Assembly (NCBI RefSeq): GCF_049942825.1
Contig: NZ_CP187970.1
Coordinates: 868,001 to 932,000 of the forward strand
DNA: 64,000 bases
Source: Paenibacillus_G sp049942825
Lineage (GTDB): Bacteria > Bacillota > Bacilli > Paenibacillales > NBRC-103111
Direction of reading: 5' to 3'
This document shows, one piece after another, positions 52,617-62,044 of the stretch (within the stretch, counting starts at the first letter, position 1; each line of letters starts with the position of its first letter). The notes beneath the pieces are model-generated. The model made no database searches. It was given only the letters and a program-made list of their open reading frames with translations, and was not told where the DNA came from. The position numbers were made by a program, and so were the translations under genes.

Positions 52617-54749
52617 ATGGGGGAACTGCATTTGGCAATCCTTAATCTCGGACGGAAAGCCTCCGCACTCGGGCGGAAAGCGTCCTACAGGATGCGCCTT
52701 TTTTTCGGTGCGTTCTGGATTGTATTTTTGGTGGAGCTGTTAAGCCGCGGCCGCTGGGAGAAGGCATTCGGATGGACGTTCCAATCGCTGCCGGCTCTGG
52801 TGCTTAATACGCTGGCCGTCTTCGGGTTCCTGCTGCTGCTCACGGCGCTTACGGCCAGTATCCGGTTATCGTTCTGGCTGGTCGCCACGTTCTGTCTGGC
52901 GCTGGGGTTGATCAGCGGCATCAAGCTGGATATCCTTGGCGTTCCGCTGCTGCCGTGGGACCTGCTCTTGACGAGCGAATCCTCGGATATGGTGCAGTAT
53001 ATCAAGGGGCTGCTCAGCTTTACGATCATTTCGGGGCTGGTCGTATTCATCGGACTAAGCATTCTCCTGCTCTACAAGCTCCCGAAGCTTGCCATGTCCA
53101 TCAGCTGGAAGCAGCGGCTGACCATGGGCGCTGTTTCTCTCTTGCTGCTGAGCTCCATCTATACCGATGGCATGGCTTCGCTTAAGAAATGGGCGAACAT
53201 CCAGAATATCGCCTGGGACCAGTCGGTCAATGTGGAGACGAACGGTTTCCTGCTGTCGACGATTATGAACCTCAAGTTCCTGTTCCTGGCACAGCCCGAA
53301 GGCTATGATGCGGACAAAGTCCGCGCGCTGGCTTCCTCCCATGTTCCTGCTGCAGGGGGCGCAGTCAAGCCCAATGTCATTGTGGTGCTGAGCGAATCGT
53401 TCTGGGATGCCACGCAGATCCAGGGCGTCCAGTTCAGCCACGACCCGATTCCGTTCTATCATGAGCTTGCGAAGAAATACTCCAGCGGCACGATGCTGTC
53501 TCCACAGTACGGCGGAGGAACGGCGAATGTGGAATTCGAGGTGCTCACGGGCAACTCGATGCGCTTCCTGCCTCCGGGCTCGGTTCCGTATAACCAGTAT
53601 GTCGATAAGGGGATCGATTCCCTGGCTTCCATTCTGGCGCGCCAGGATTACGCCTCGACGGCCATCAACCCGTTCCACAGCTGGTTCTACAGCAGCAAGA
53701 AGGTCTATAAGAACTTTGGCTTCTCCAAATATATCTCGCAGGAATTCTTCGAGCCGGATTATGAAGGGCCTTATTTGGCCGACCGTCAGGTTGCGAAGCA
53801 GATTATTGATGCCTCCGAGCGCAGTGAGGGTCCTGATTTTATTTTTGCCAATACGATGGAGAATCATTACCATTATTACCCGGGGAAATTCAAAGAAAAC
53901 ACGATTCAGGTAACGGGGGTTACGGGGGAAGCCCAAGGGCTCCTGGAGACGTATGCCCAGGGGCTGACCGGTGCGGACGATATGCTGAAGCGGCTGGTGA
54001 CGCACTATGAGAGCACGAAGGAGCCGACGATTATCGTATTCTTCGGGGACCACCTGCCGAGTCTTGGGGACAATTACAAGGCATATAAGGACTCGGGGTA
54101 CCTTCAGGAGAACGACCCGGATTCCTTGAATAAGCTGTACCGTGTGCCGCTGCTTGTCTGGAACAACTACCTGCCGGAACACAAAGATGAGCTGAACCTG
54201 AGCCCTTCGTTCCTCGGACCTTATCTCCTGAAGCTGGCGGAGCGGCCGGGGACGTATTATACGGACTATCTATACCAGCTGTACCAGAAGACGCCGGTGA
54301 TCCCGCCGAGCAACTATTACGCTCAGATGGGGATTGACGCGGCGGATCTGAAGACGTACGAGAATCTGCAGTATGATATTCTTTTCGGGGAGCAGTACGG
54401 GTATGCAGAGACGAAGACGGTGGTCAAGGATGAGCATTATCTCCTTGGTCCCGGCCCGATGAAGATTGACGGGGTGCGCAGCGAAACGACGGGGAATACC
54501 ACCGTGCTCACCGTAACCGGCGAGGATCTTCCGAAGACGAGCGTGCTCGAGGTCAACGGGAAGACCGTCACGACCCATTGGAGCGAGGAGCAATCGGCGC
54601 TGCAGGCGGAAGTCCCGTTGGAGACGCTGGACGAGAAGAAGCCCTGCAAGGTCAAGGTGCTCGTCAAGGACTCCAAGGATAAGCTGGTCGCCTCATCGAA
54701 TGAATACGATTATGCGGCCTTGGCCGTTAGCGGCACTGCCGCACCGTAA
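52617..54749 (+). CDS. LTA synthase family protein (LtaS/YvgJ-like)
   Basis: A 710-residue membrane enzyme. Five or so spans (about 28-180) precede a large extracellular sulfatase-fold domain. Metal and catalytic residues are visible as Glu260 in VIVVLSESFWD, Thr302 in GGGTANVEFEVLTG, and the Asp-His pair in FFGDHLPSLG. The last 100 residues form an extra beta-rich domain beyond a usual LtaS. It should transfer glycerol-phosphate-type groups from phosphatidylglycerol outside the cell. The ATG at 52617 follows GGTGAAG; the upstream open frame overlaps the promoter. It could be a primase or a processive synthase, which sequence alone does not decide. Confidence 0.88.
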   Translation: MGELHLAILNLGRKASALGRKASYRMRLFFGAFWIVFLVELLSRGRWEKAFGWTFQSLPALVLNTLAVFGFLLLLTALTASIRLSFWLVATFCLALGLISGIKLDILGVPLLPWDLLLTSESSDMVQYIKGLLSFTIISGLVVFIGLSILLLYKLPKLAMSISWKQRLTMGAVSLLLLSSIYTDGMASLKKWANIQNIAWDQSVNVETNGFLLSTIMNLKFLFLAQPEGYDADKVRALASSHVPAAGGAVKPNVIVVLSESFWDATQIQGVQFSHDPIPFYHELAKKYSSGTMLSPQYGGGTANVEFEVLTGNSMRFLPPGSVPYNQYVDKGIDSLASILARQDYASTAINPFHSWFYSSKKVYKNFGFSKYISQEFFEPDYEGPYLADRQVAKQIIDASERSEGPDFIFANTMENHYHYYPGKFKENTIQVTGVTGEAQGLLETYAQGLTGADDMLKRLVTHYESTKEPTIIVFFGDHLPSLGDNYKAYKDSGYLQENDPDSLNKLYRVPLLVWNNYLPEHKDELNLSPSFLGPYLLKLAERPGTYYTDYLYQLYQKTPVIPPSNYYAQMGIDAADLKTYENLQYDILFGEQYGYAETKTVVKDEHYLLGPGPMKIDGVRSETTGNTTVLTVTGEDLPKTSVLEVNGKTVTTHWSEEQSALQAEVPLETLDEKKPCKVKVLVKDSKDKLVASSNEYDYAALAVSGTAAP

Positions 54750-54752
54750 CCC

Positions 54753-54797
54753 AAAAGAACGAATGTGTGCCTGATTAGGCGGACATCCGTTCTTTTT
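54753..54797. terminator. Terminator between convergent genes
   Basis: AAAGAACG with ATGT and GCCT pair with AGGC, ACAT and CGTTCTTT, interrupted by small mismatches. A's on the left and T's on the right suit both directions. Confidence 0.75.
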
Positions 54798-54840
54798 GTT
54801 TTTTTGGATGATAAATGCGTGGGGGGGAGAGCGGCGTGTC

Positions 54841-55137
54841 TTAAAGAAAAGGGTCGGGCTTGCGAAACGTGCCGGCGAGCTTCTCGGCATGGGCGTCCCG
54901 GGTAGGCGCTTCATAATCCTCCAGCACGTCGATGGTATATTCCTCTCCCGCCTTGAAGGCCCGGAAGATCATCCGCTGCGGGTCGACCAGCGTTACCGTG
55001 TGGCCCGCGTGGCGCAGGCACTGTTCATAATCGGCAGCCGTCGGTGTCTGCCCCTCCTCCAGGAAGATCAGCCCCCTAAGCCTCGTGACCTGCTTATGAC
55101 GGTGAATATTGAAATAAACCGTGTGCTCCTGTGCCAT
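54841..55137 (-). CDS. Hypothetical protein, 98 aa
   Basis: I do not recognise this protein. It is small and soluble, with EHTVYFNIHRHKQVTRLRGL near the start and YTIDVLEDYEAPTRDAH later. There is no span or signal. ATG 55137 follows AAAGGAGCTTGAACC, a strong ribosome site, and codon use is like the neighbours. It is divergent from the stalk-protein gene across 112 bases. Confidence 0.75.
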   Translation of the reverse strand: MAQEHTVYFNIHRHKQVTRLRGLIFLEEGQTPTAADYEQCLRHAGHTVTLVDPQRMIFRAFKAGEEYTIDVLEDYEAPTRDAHAEKLAGTFRKPDPFL

Positions 55138-55249
55138 GGTTCAAGCTCCTTTCGGTTCCGGGTGATCTTTGTCCTTCCCAATTGCGGACAGTCCCTATAT
55201 ACTCTTGGTATCGCATATCCAAACTATACCACATCCGGGAGAGAACAAG

Positions 55250-56812
55250 ATGGATTACAAACGTATACCCGCCCTTGCCCTGTTGGGTGCAGCCGTCATC
55301 GGACTGCTTGGGGGGACAGCCGGCGCCGCAGGAGCGGACACCGGCATTCAGCTGAGACTGAATGATACCGCTGCGCTGAGGAACGGCCAGCCGGTTGCGC
55401 TGGAGACCCCGCCGGAGCTCATGGGCAGCACGACGATGGTGCCGCTGCGGTTCATCAGCGAAGCCCTGGGCGCAGCCGTCGAGTGGAATGGAACCGCCCG
55501 CACGATTACCCTGAAGCAGGGAGAGCGCACCATCCGGCTGACGGTTGACCGCGCGGAGGCAGAGGTGGACGGCCAGACGGCCGTACTCGAGCAGCCCGCC
55601 TTCATCCGCAGCGGCACGACGCTCGTTCCCCTGCGGTTCGTGGCGGAGCAGCTGCATCAGGACGTCGCGTATGATGCGGCGACGAAGACGATCACCCTGA
55701 CGCCGGCTGCAGAGCAGGGGACGCCTCCGGCGCTGCCGCCCGAGAAGAAGCCGACGTATCCGCCGCCAAGAGAGGCGCCGGCGGCGGAGCCTGTGCGGCA
55801 GAAGCTGGAGAGCCCGACGGTGGATAATCTGACGGTGGATCCCAACGCTGGGAAGGTTAAGCAGGTGTACATGTTCGCGACAACCGGAGTGAAGGTCGAG
55901 GTTCACAGCGTGGTGTCGGACAAGAAAGACCACGTATATGTTCTTCAGAGTGACAAGAACAGCGGGGGCATCATCGGATACGGGGAGTTCAAGATTTTGA
56001 AGTATGATACGAACGTGCCCGGCCTTGCGATGAGTCTGGTCCGTTCTCTCGACCAAAAGTTCAGCTTCACCTACAAGGATGACAAGGGGACGAGCCGCCG
56101 GTTCGATTACGGGAAATTCGTGCCTGCCCGGCTTCATTACAGCGAGGGAACGGGCAAGCTGTATGTGATGGGGGAGAGCATCGACCCGGAGTACCCGCGC
56201 ATTCTGATGTACGAGGTGTATCCCGAAGTGAAGCTCACCGCCGTTTCTCCGGATAAAGGAACCAATTACCACACCGGACGCAACCTCTTTACGGTTTTGT
56301 CGGATGGAAGCATGTTCTATACGGACCTGTATCATCAGTCCTTCTATTCGGTGGGGACGGATGGGGCAAGCACATTCCTTGGGAGCACGCCTACCGATAC
56401 GTCCAGCGAGATGGTTTCCCTGGTGAAAGACGGCGAAATATATGTCCTGGATAAGAGTACCAAGGCCGTCTACAAAGCGGGGCCGAAGGGCTTCGAGCTC
56501 CAGGGCAAAGTAGAGCTGGAGAAGATGAAGGCGATGACGGCTTCGGGCGGATTCTTCTATGCGGCCGATGGGGTGAAGGTGTACCAGATCAACCTAAAGG
56601 GGGAGGCTTCGGTCTATCTCGCCCTCGATAAGCTCACCTACAACAAAGGTTTCTACAATCCGCAGACGGAGCAGTATGAAGATCAGTACCCGAACGAACC
56701 CGGCAAACTGACAGTCGATGAAGCGAATCTGTTTACGGTGGATGAGGCGGGCAGCATTTATCTTTTCGATAACGTGGCTCAAATCATGCGGCGGATCAAC
56801 GTATATCCTTGA
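55250..56812 (+). CDS. Secreted protein with copper amine oxidase N-terminal (stalk) domains
   Basis: A 520-residue exported protein with a signal peptide at about 1-29 (ALALLGAAVIGLLGG, cleavage near AGA-D). Residues 32-150 contain two copies of the copper amine oxidase N-terminal fold, each with the phrase VPLRFI/VPLRFV followed by AALG/AEQLH and ending in TITL. A Pro-rich linker at about 157-180 leads to a repeated beta-strand region with YGEFKILKYDTN, GKLYVMGES and GEIYVLDKSTKAVYK, which looks like a beta-propeller. No amine oxidase active site is present; this domain in Firmicutes is a wall-associated module. ATG 55250 follows GGGAGAG. The function is unknown. Confidence 0.82.
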   Translation: MDYKRIPALALLGAAVIGLLGGTAGAAGADTGIQLRLNDTAALRNGQPVALETPPELMGSTTMVPLRFISEALGAAVEWNGTARTITLKQGERTIRLTVDRAEAEVDGQTAVLEQPAFIRSGTTLVPLRFVAEQLHQDVAYDAATKTITLTPAAEQGTPPALPPEKKPTYPPPREAPAAEPVRQKLESPTVDNLTVDPNAGKVKQVYMFATTGVKVEVHSVVSDKKDHVYVLQSDKNSGGIIGYGEFKILKYDTNVPGLAMSLVRSLDQKFSFTYKDDKGTSRRFDYGKFVPARLHYSEGTGKLYVMGESIDPEYPRILMYEVYPEVKLTAVSPDKGTNYHTGRNLFTVLSDGSMFYTDLYHQSFYSVGTDGASTFLGSTPTDTSSEMVSLVKDGEIYVLDKSTKAVYKAGPKGFELQGKVELEKMKAMTASGGFFYAADGVKVYQINLKGEASVYLALDKLTYNKGFYNPQTEQYEDQYPNEPGKLTVDEANLFTVDEAGSIYLFDNVAQIMRRINVYP

Positions 56813-56967
56813 TCGGTGCGGCAGGGGGAACAAAAGCTTAGCGTCAAGCGGGCGGGAGGAAATCATTCCTCTCGCTCCTTGGCGTATTCGATGGAGGACA
56901 GGCAGGAAGGAGGCGGCTCTTAAAGCTGCACCAGACAGAGGCGAAGCCTTCCTCTTCGCTTCACAAT

Positions 56968-57005
56968 GCAGAAAAGCCTCCATTCCCGGCAGGAATTGGA
57001 GGCTT
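56968..57005 (-). terminator. Terminator of the GH105 gene
   Basis: Read on the minus strand, AAGCCTCCAATTCC pairs with GGAATGGAGGCTT (one bulge) and runs into TTTTC. It lies about 50 bases past the GH105 stop. Confidence 0.75.
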
Positions 57006-57055
57006 GGGTGCAGCGGCAGCAGCGGATGTGCGGAACATCGCCTGCCGTACGGAAC

Positions 57056-58204
57056 TTACTTGTTCGCTTCTACCGCGGCTTCTATCGGAGCTTTTGCCGC
57101 AGCTTCGATCTCGAGGCAGGCCATGACGAACGGGGCGAAACCCTTCGGATCATCGCGGCGGATCGGCTCGCTGAGATAGTACTCGTAGGAGCCGTCGCGG
57201 TAAGGCTTGTTGCCGAGGCCCGCCACGCTGCAGATGCCGTTCAGGTGCAGCGTGCCGTCTTCGTCTCGCTCGACGTAGCGGTCCAGCAGGCCTTGGTAGC
57301 CGCGGCGGGCCGATTCGAGCGCCCAGCCGCCGAGGTAGCCCTTGTTGGCGCCCTTGGCAAGTGCACACGTGAACATGGCAGACGCGGAGGCTTCCAGATA
57401 ATTGCCTTTCTCGCCGCCCTTGTTCAGTACCTGGTACCAGAGGCCGCTTTCCTCATCCTGTACGGCGACAATGGCTTCCGCCAAGCGGTAGAAGATCCCG
57501 ATGATCTGTCCGCGCTTCGGATGGTCCACCGGAAGGTAATCAAGCACATCCACGATGGCCATGACGTACCAGCCGACTGCGCGGCCCCAGAATTCCGGCG
57601 AGCAGCCGGTTACCGGATCGGCCCAGCGCTGTTCGCGGCTCTCATCCCAGCCGTGATAGAGCAGGCCGGTCTTCGGGTCACGGGATACGCGCTCCATGAG
57701 CAGAATTTCGTTGGCAATATCATCGTACCATTCGTGCTCATCGAACTGGCTTGCATATTGGGCGAGAAGCGGGGAGGTCATATACACGCCGTCGAGCCAC
57801 ATTTGGAACGGATAAATCTTCTTGTGCCACAGTCCGCCCTCGCTCGTGCGCGGATGGCCCTTGAGCTGGGTGACCAGCAGGTCCAGCGCCTTGCGGTACT
57901 TGGCCTCGCCGGTCCGCTCGTACATGAAGAACAAGGTCTTGCCTTGGTTGATCATGTCCACATTGTATTCTTCCAGGGAATAGGTGTCGATCGTTCCATC
58001 CTCGCGGATGAACAGGTCCATATTCTCCCGGATATAATTCCAGTAACGGTCATCCCCGGTCTTGCGCCACATGCGCTCGAACGCGGTCAGGATGCATCCG
58101 TTTTCATAATTCCAGCAGCGTCTTTTCTGAAACGGCATGTCGGACACCAGAGGGTACTGTTCCATGAAGGATTCCGACATGATTTGGGACCAGGGCTTGC
58201 TCAC
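57056..58204 (-). CDS. Unsaturated rhamnogalacturonyl hydrolase, GH105 (YteR/YesR-like)
   Basis: A 382-residue intracellular hydrolase with an (alpha/alpha)6 barrel. It removes the unsaturated uronic acid end left by polysaccharide lyases. Conserved phrases are CWNYENGCILTAFERMW, EYNVDMINQGKTLFFMY with a likely catalytic Asp, KKIYPFQMWLDGVYM, and FWGRAVGWYVMAIVDVLDYL. There is no signal peptide. The GTG at 58204 sits eight bases after GGAGG and is preferred; a TTG two codons upstream (58210) is too close to it. No lyase or transporter accompanies it here. GH88 is the main alternative. Confidence 0.87.
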   Translation of the reverse strand: MSKPWSQIMSESFMEQYPLVSDMPFQKRRCWNYENGCILTAFERMWRKTGDDRYWNYIRENMDLFIREDGTIDTYSLEEYNVDMINQGKTLFFMYERTGEAKYRKALDLLVTQLKGHPRTSEGGLWHKKIYPFQMWLDGVYMTSPLLAQYASQFDEHEWYDDIANEILLMERVSRDPKTGLLYHGWDESREQRWADPVTGCSPEFWGRAVGWYVMAIVDVLDYLPVDHPKRGQIIGIFYRLAEAIVAVQDEESGLWYQVLNKGGEKGNYLEASASAMFTCALAKGANKGYLGGWALESARRGYQGLLDRYVERDEDGTLHLNGICSVAGLGNKPYRDGSYEYYLSEPIRRDDPKGFAPFVMACLEIEAAAKAPIEAAVEANK

Positions 58205-58464
58205 TTCCAACGCCTCCTTCTTCTATTCTTCTCTAGCATAGCATAAGGTCCGCCTTAATTCTAACCCTTTTGTTAACGTGTGCGCCCGGAAATTGATTCC
58301 TCTTGTCTTCTTGCGTGAAGCCAGGAGTCGAAGTACCGCAAGTGCTCATTGTCAGCCTCAGGGAGCGGAAGGTATACTACTGTAGTCGGCCCGGATGAAC
58401 GTGGTCCGGCCTCTATTCAAACAACGATAACAAACAAAAGCATTCGACGATGGAGTGATACCTG

Positions 58465-60435
58465 ATGAATTCAACCGACGGGCTGCAGCGTCCGGCGTTC
58501 CGGCTGTGGCCTTACGCCGTGTTCGTCCTGCTGGCGGTGCTGCTGCTGGCGGCGGCTTCCCTGCTCCTGGGCGGAGATTTTCGGCGTTCTTCAGCCGCAG
58601 GCACGGCCGTGCTGGATGCCGGAGCGCCGTGGGAGGCTGTGCTCGGGGATCTGCCGGAGTCCGGCGGACGTCCCGACCCCGCTTCAGCCGACTGGCGTTC
58701 TCTGCGTGAGGTGCAGCAGTCCCCGGAAGGGCAGTCCCATACGGGAAACTTCTGGATTCGGATCACGCTCCCGGCCAAAGAAGGAGGCTGGCGCGATCCG
58801 TACCTGCAGGTGCAGCGGCAGTTCAATTATGAAGTGTACGCGGACGGTGAACTGCTCGGCGGACGGTATCCGAACGGGGAGGACCGATACACGCATGGCG
58901 GCTTCGGCTGGAAAATGTACCGGCTTCCGGCGGACCCTCCGCCTCAGACCCTGATGGTGCGGATTACCCGTTTCAGCCCCGGCACTACGATCGGGACCTC
59001 CTTTACTCTGGGGGAAGGCAGCTCCCTGCTTGCCGAGATGATCCGGCATGACGTGGTCGGGTTTTTGTACGTGCTTTTCTTTGCCCTGCTCGGCAGCGGT
59101 TCGCTCTTCTTCTGGATCCGGTCGCACCGGGATCCGTCCTATCTCAGCTTCGCGCTTCTGTCCTGGGCCGCGGGGCTTGCCTATCTGCTGCGCCTGGAGA
59201 CGTTCCAGCTGCTTCCGCATACGGCCCTGCCCGTCTATATGGCCGATCTGCCGGGGATTACGGCCACCGGCGCCTTCTTTTTGTTCCTGCACCACTTTGC
59301 CAGAGAGAAGGGGAATAAGCTGTTCCGCCTGCAGGCCTATGTCTTGTTCGCGTTCAGCGCGGCAACGGTACCGCTCATCTTCCTGATGGATGTGCAGACC
59401 TTCCGCAGCTTCTACAACAATGGACTGCTGGTTCAGCTGGCGTTCGGGGCGGTAACCTCCCTGCTCTTCATTATCCGGAGTTTCCGGGCGAATGTGGACG
59501 GGGAGAGCGCCTGGATTCTGACCGGTATGTTCTCCGCCGTCTTCTTCACTGTCCTGCATGTGGGCGGGGCGATCATTACGGCCCTTCCCTTGCTAAGGTC
59601 GCTGAGAACCTCATCGGCTTACGAGTATTTCACGCAGAACGCGGCCGGCCTCGGCGTGCTGCTCCTTGTAGCTTCCTTCAGTATGGCGCTGATGACACGG
59701 ATGGCCCGGATCCGCCGGGAGCACCAGGCCTTCACGGAATCGCTCGAAGTCATGGTGAAGGATCGGACGGCCGAGCTGCAGGAGGCTTACCGGCTGCTCC
59801 AGCTCACCGTGCAGGAGCGCTCTGAGGCGATCGCGGCGCTGTCGGTCATGGAGGAGCGCAACCGCATCGCAGGCGATATCCACGACGTAGTGGGCCACAC
59901 GCTGACGAGCACCCTGATGCAGATCGAGGCGGCCCGGCGGCTGATCCAGCGCCAGGATGAGCGGGGAATGGAGAGGCTGGAGCTCGTAGGGGAGCTCGTG
60001 CGCAAAAGCCTGCAGGATATCCGCGAGTCCGTGCATATGATGCAGTCGGCCAGCAGCGACTATGACCTGGAGCGGATCATCCCCGGCCTGCTGGCCCGGA
60101 CCGAGTCGGCGGCCGGCGTGGAGGTGCAGGGCAGCATGGGGCAGCTGCCGCCGCTGTCGATGCAGCAGAAGAAGGTGCTGTTCCACACGCTGCAGGAAGG
60201 CCTCACGAACGGCATCCGCCACGGCCAGGCCCGCCGCTTCCGCTACGAGCTGCTGTATGAAGAGGGGCAGGTGCTCTTCGCCCTCTGGAACGACGGGCGT
60301 CCCCATGCCGGGGAGAAGTACGGGTTCGGCCTGACGACGATGCTGGAGCGGGTGCAGCAGGTAGGAGGCACACTCGAGGTGTCGTCCCCCGGCGGCAGCG
60401 ACTATCTGCTCTCCATCCGCTTCCCGGTGGCATAA
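58465..60435 (+). CDS. Orphan sensor histidine kinase, 7TM/NarL-partner type
   Basis: A 656-residue membrane kinase. An N-terminal span (16-36) is followed by an extracellular beta-rich domain (about 45-190) and then about seven spans (195-412), the 7TMR-DISM layout. A coiled coil (415-465) leads to a HisKA_3 core with phospho-accepting His473 in RNRIAGDIHDVVGH. The C-terminal ATPase domain has GFGLTTMLERVQQVGGTLEV. Such kinases pair with NarL/LuxR-type regulators, but none is present in this window; a terminator follows directly. ATG 58465 follows GGAGTG. The signal is unknown. Confidence 0.88.
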   Translation: MNSTDGLQRPAFRLWPYAVFVLLAVLLLAAASLLLGGDFRRSSAAGTAVLDAGAPWEAVLGDLPESGGRPDPASADWRSLREVQQSPEGQSHTGNFWIRITLPAKEGGWRDPYLQVQRQFNYEVYADGELLGGRYPNGEDRYTHGGFGWKMYRLPADPPPQTLMVRITRFSPGTTIGTSFTLGEGSSLLAEMIRHDVVGFLYVLFFALLGSGSLFFWIRSHRDPSYLSFALLSWAAGLAYLLRLETFQLLPHTALPVYMADLPGITATGAFFLFLHHFAREKGNKLFRLQAYVLFAFSAATVPLIFLMDVQTFRSFYNNGLLVQLAFGAVTSLLFIIRSFRANVDGESAWILTGMFSAVFFTVLHVGGAIITALPLLRSLRTSSAYEYFTQNAAGLGVLLLVASFSMALMTRMARIRREHQAFTESLEVMVKDRTAELQEAYRLLQLTVQERSEAIAALSVMEERNRIAGDIHDVVGHTLTSTLMQIEAARRLIQRQDERGMERLELVGELVRKSLQDIRESVHMMQSASSDYDLERIIPGLLARTESAAGVEVQGSMGQLPPLSMQQKKVLFHTLQEGLTNGIRHGQARRFRYELLYEEGQVLFALWNDGRPHAGEKYGFGLTTMLERVQQVGGTLEVSSPGGSDYLLSIRFPVA

Positions 60436-60491
60436 GCACGCCACCGCTGCTGTCCGGGCAGCTTATTCGAGCAGCGTGTTCCCGGCAGCAC

Positions 60492-60541
60492 ATAAAAACG
60501 TCCCGCAAACCCAGGCGGAAGCCTTGGGAGGCGGGACGTTT
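60492..60541. terminator. Bidirectional terminator
   Basis: A perfect 13-bp stem, AAAAACGTCCCGC with GCGGGACGTTTTT, plus inner CCCAGG/CCTTGGG pairing. It lies between the convergent kinase and aspA genes, with A's and T's for both directions. Confidence 0.9.
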
Positions 60542-60575
60542 TTGTATACAGGTACCATCAGGCTTTCTGACCTTC

Positions 60576-62012
60576 TTACTTCTCCGGGTCTCCGCGGTGG
60601 AGCAGCTGCGCTCCGGCGATGCCTGGGTTCGTCATCTCGTAAGGATCGAGGATCGTGTTCAGCTCCTCTTCCGTGAGGACATTGTACAGCAGGCACAGCT
60701 CGCGGACCGGCCGGCCGGTAACGATGGCCTCGCGGGCGATCCGGGCGACGACCTCGTAGCCGAGATGCGGGTTGAGCGCGGTGATGACGCCGACGCTCTT
60801 CTCCACATACTCCCGGCAGCGGTCCGCATCAGCCTGCAGGTCTTCCAGCAGATACTTGCGGAACACATCGAACACCTGGTTCATCATGCCTAGGGACTGC
60901 AGCAGGTTGAAGACGAGCACAGGCTCCATGACGTTGAGCTCGAGCTGTCCGGCCTCGGCGGCCAGGCAGATCGTATGGTCATTGCCGCATACCTGGAATG
61001 CGACCTGGTTCACGACTTCGGCCATGACCGGGTTCACCTTGCCGGGCATGATGGAGGAGCCGGGCTGGCGGGGCGGGAGCAGCAGCTCGCCGAAGCCGGC
61101 GCGCGGACCCGAGGCCAGAAGGCGGATGTCGTTGGCGATCTTCGACATGTTGATCATGCACACCTTGAGCGCCGCAGACACCTCGGTGTAGGCATCCGTA
61201 TTCTGCGTCGCATCCACGAGGTGCTCGGCGCCTGTGATCGGCAGGCCGACCAGCTCGGCGAGATGCTCGACGACCCGCTTGATGTAGCGCGGGTCGGCGT
61301 TAAGCCCGGTACCGACCGCGGTGGCGCCCATGTTCACCTCGTAGAGGTGCTCACGCGTCGCCTTGATGCGCTTGATGTCCCGGGCGAGCACCCGGCTGTA
61401 GGCCTCGAACTCCTGCCCGAGCCGGATCGGCACGCCGTCCTGCAGGTGGGTGCGGCCCATTTTGATGATGGGATCGAACTCGAGCGCCTTGCGCTGGAAC
61501 GTGGTGAGCAGTTCCTCCATCGTGACGGTAAGCTTCCCGATCAGGGTCAGCGTCGACAGATGAATGGCGGTCGGGAAAGCATCATTGGTGGATTGGGCCA
61601 TATTGACATGCGTGTTGGGGCTGACGGTAAAATAGTCCCCCTTGGTCCCGCCAAGCAGCTCGATGGCCCGGTTGGCGATAACCTCGTTCGCATTCATGTT
61701 GATGGAAGTGCCGGCTCCGCCCTGGATCGGATCGACGATGAACTGGTCATGCCATTTGCCCTCAATGATCTCCTGCGCGGCCTGCGCGATCGCTTCGCCG
61801 ATCCGCTTGTTCAGCTGCCCGGTCTCCATGTTGGCAAGCGCCGCCGCCTTCTTCACGTACGCCATGGCCCGGATCAATTCCTGATGAATCCGGTAGCCCG
61901 TGATCGGGAAATTCTCCACGGCCCGCAGCGTCTGTATACCGTAATAGGCTTCGACGGGGACCTCCCGGGAACCTAGAAAATCTTTTTCTACCCGCACCTG
62001 ACCTGATGTCAT
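60576..62012 (-). CDS. aspA: Aspartate ammonia-lyase
   Basis: A 478-residue cytosolic enzyme that splits aspartate into fumarate and ammonia. The fumarase/aspartase signature GSSIMPGKVNP is present, along with the substrate loop AGTSINMNANEV, the NTHVNMAQSTNDAFPTAIHL region and MGRTHLQDGVP. Length and the MPGKVNP context fit aspartase (B. subtilis AnsB) better than fumarase. ATG 62012 follows GGGGAG. It lies 32 bases after the dicarboxylate/amino acid symporter gene on the same strand, which together form an aspartate uptake and breakdown unit. Confidence 0.93.
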   Translation of the reverse strand: MTSGQVRVEKDFLGSREVPVEAYYGIQTLRAVENFPITGYRIHQELIRAMAYVKKAAALANMETGQLNKRIGEAIAQAAQEIIEGKWHDQFIVDPIQGGAGTSINMNANEVIANRAIELLGGTKGDYFTVSPNTHVNMAQSTNDAFPTAIHLSTLTLIGKLTVTMEELLTTFQRKALEFDPIIKMGRTHLQDGVPIRLGQEFEAYSRVLARDIKRIKATREHLYEVNMGATAVGTGLNADPRYIKRVVEHLAELVGLPITGAEHLVDATQNTDAYTEVSAALKVCMINMSKIANDIRLLASGPRAGFGELLLPPRQPGSSIMPGKVNPVMAEVVNQVAFQVCGNDHTICLAAEAGQLELNVMEPVLVFNLLQSLGMMNQVFDVFRKYLLEDLQADADRCREYVEKSVGVITALNPHLGYEVVARIAREAIVTGRPVRELCLLYNVLTEEELNTILDPYEMTNPGIAGAQLLHRGDPEK

Positions 62013-62044
62013 CCCATTCTCCCCTTACCGGCGGACCTTCACGG

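Noticed and set aside
56938..56962. Short hairpin GCGAAG/CTTCGC before the GH105 terminator
   Set aside because: The stem is only six bases, without a T-run. The adjacent 14-bp hairpin explains termination.
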